NCBI RefSeq assembly: GCF_004127445.1
Contig: NZ_QEXM01000043.1
Location: forward strand, 248,001-312,000
Direction: 5' to 3'
From: Streptomyces alfalfae
GTDB lineage: Bacteria; Actinomycetota; Actinomycetes; Streptomycetales; Streptomycetaceae
DNA length: 64,000 bases
The notes under the pieces are model-generated. The model saw only the letters and a program-made list of their open reading frames with translations. It was not told the origin of the DNA and made no database searches. The position numbers and the translations under genes were made by a program. Below, in pieces: positions 62,886 to 64,000 of this stretch. Numbering within the stretch: position 1 is the stretch's first letter; every line of letters begins with the position of its first letter.

Positions 62886-63893
62886 TCAGCCGGGGGCGTT
62901 CCCCGTGCTGGCCCGCACCGTCAGCTCCGGTGCGATCAGCGTGACGTCGTCGGCGTCGTCCCCCGCCAGCTTGGCGACGATCCGCTCCACGGCCCTGCGG
63001 CCCATCTCCTCGGCGGGAATGGAGACCGAGGTGAGCCGCACCGACGCCTGGAGGGCCACCTGGTCGGGGCAGACCGCGATCACCGAGACGTCCTCGGGCA
63101 CGGCGCGGCCCTGCTGGCGCAGCAGCCCGAGCAGCGGCTCCACGGCCGACTCGTTCTGCACGACGAAGCCCGTGGTGCCCGGCCGCTCGTCGAAGACGCG
63201 GGCGAGGGTGGCCGAGGTCGGCCCATACCCCGGGTCGCAGGGCCGGTGCAGCAGCCGCACACCCAGGTCGCGGGCCCTGCCGCGCAGGCCCTCCAGGGTG
63301 CGCTCGGCGAAGCCGGTGTGGCGTTCGTAGACGGCGGGCGCCTCGCCGATGACGGCGATGTCCCGGTGGCCGAGCCCGGCCAGGTGCTCCACGCAGAGCG
63401 CGCCCGTCGCCACGAAGTCCAGGTCGACGCAGGTCAGGCCCGCCGTGTCGGAGGGCAGGCCGATGAGCACCGCGGGCCGGGCGCTGTCGCGCAGGAGCGG
63501 GAGCCGCTCGTCGTCCAGCTCGACGTCCATGAGGATCATCGCGTCGGCGAGGCCGCTGCCCGCCACGCGGCGCACGGCCGCGGGGCCCTCGTCGCCGGTC
63601 AGGAGCAGCACGTCGTACCCGTGGGCGCGGGCCGAGGTGGCGACGGCGATGGCGATCTCCATCATCACCGGCACGTACATGTCGGTGCGCAGCGGCATCA
63701 TCAGGGCGATGACGTTGGACCTGCTGCTGGCCAGGGCGCGGGCGCCGGCGTTCGGGTGGTATCCGAGCTGCTCGATGCTGCGCTCGACGCGCTCACGGGT
63801 CCGGGTGGAGATCGACCGCTTGCCGCTGAGGACGTAGCTCACCGTGCTGGCCGAGACTCCCGCGTGCTCGGCGACCTCGGCTAGGGTGACCAT
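62886..63893 (-). CDS. LacI-family transcriptional regulator of the glycosidase/importer cluster
   Basis: 335 residues. N-terminal HTH: VTLAEVAEHAGVSASTVSYVLSGKRSISTRTRERVERSIEQLGYHPNAGARALAS, with hinge helix. The effector domain follows, IALMMPLRTDMYVPVMMEIAIAVATSARAHGYDVLLLTGDEG and VIAVCPDQVALQASVRLTSVSIPAEEMGRRAVERIV. The ATG at 63893 is chosen by GGAGAG upstream and the HTH start; a longer frame exists. The S-T-V recognition helix is that of regulators binding GCGC-centred palindromes, which fits the TCGAAGCGCTTCGA sites. Confidence 0.93.
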   Translation of the reverse strand: MVTLAEVAEHAGVSASTVSYVLSGKRSISTRTRERVERSIEQLGYHPNAGARALASSRSNVIALMMPLRTDMYVPVMMEIAIAVATSARAHGYDVLLLTGDEGPAAVRRVAGSGLADAMILMDVELDDERLPLLRDSARPAVLIGLPSDTAGLTCVDLDFVATGALCVEHLAGLGHRDIAVIGEAPAVYERHTGFAERTLEGLRGRARDLGVRLLHRPCDPGYGPTSATLARVFDERPGTTGFVVQNESAVEPLLGLLRQQGRAVPEDVSVIAVCPDQVALQASVRLTSVSIPAEEMGRRAVERIVAKLAGDDADDVTLIAPELTVRASTGNAPG

Positions 63894-63928
63894 GCAGCTC
63901 TCCGGTCCGGTCGGGGCGGCGCGTCGCG

Positions 63929-63942
63929 GTGAACCGCTTCGA
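63929..63942 (-). promoter_or_regulatory. Imperfect LacI operator above lacI (autoregulation)
   Basis: GTGAACCGCTTCGA matches the cluster operator TCGAAGCGCTTCGA at 11 of 14 positions, with one half site intact. It is about 36 bp above the lacI start codon. Confidence 0.5.
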
Positions 63943-64000
63943 CGCATGCCGCCTTGGCATAGGCGCAGTTGGGGTTCGACCTTATGTGTGCGCCCACGAC

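Overview
The window is very GC-rich, with Streptomyces-type codon use, many GTG starts and start/stop overlaps of the GTGA or ATGA kind. It carries a gas-vesicle cluster in the order gvpO-A-F-G-Y-Z-J-L-S-K, Tat-exported hydrolases, SigE-type sigma factors and the tiny ribosomal protein bL37. All of this points to a Streptomyces or close relative chromosome. No tRNA, rRNA, insertion sequence, prophage or CRISPR array was seen.

Layout. (1) 1-1508: tail of a lipid phosphatase/kinase-like gene and a methyltransferase. (2) 1534-7924: a complete ten-gene gas-vesicle operon read leftward. It starts at a general-stress (sigma-B-like) promoter followed by a 29-codon leader ORF whose stop overlaps the gvpO start. 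gvpO carries a 15 x 15-bp minisatellite. (3) 7963-25551: housekeeping and accessory genes: LigD-type polymerase, membrane proteins, an NDH/transketolase pair, an enolase-superfamily enzyme, bL37, HtpG, a DUF5107/TPR protein, an acetyltransferase, LapA and a secreted CocE/S15-type hydrolase. The last two genes (LD-carboxypeptidase, S9 peptidase) belong to the next unit.

(4) 22637-35009 is the most novel part. Two divergent operons flank a near-perfect Zur-box-like palindrome (28832-28846). Leftward: a GHMP kinase, a D-aminopeptidase, an M20 peptidase, an S9 peptidase and an MccF-like LD-carboxypeptidase. Rightward: a divergent cysteine-synthase-like PLP enzyme, a DUF364 protein, an MFS transporter and a complete FecCD-type metallophore uptake ABC system. 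The set looks like a compact, zinc-controlled system for making, exporting and re-importing a small chelator, without NRPS or NIS synthetases.

(5) 35074-50114 is a plant cell-wall sugar island: an IclR regulator, an aldonolactonase, an acid-sugar dehydratase, a dehydrogenase, an unassigned enzyme, a ChvE/GguAB-like sugar importer, a secreted mutarotase, GH43, GH51 and a pectate lyase. Four promoter regions share a new 17-bp motif (GTTCGTSATWYCGAWCA) in tandem at exactly 19-bp spacing, just downstream of the -10, so one regulator, probably the IclR protein, may control them all. (6) 50212-51617: a SigE-family sigma factor with a coupled membrane partner. (7) 51697-63893: cytoplasmic GH31, GH3 and GH42 enzymes with a CUT1 importer lacking its own ATPase and a LacI regulator. 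Two identical palindromes, TCGAAGCGCTTCGA, sit at the divergent promoters. GH31, GH3 and GH42 together fit intracellular breakdown of imported xyloglucan-type oligosaccharides.
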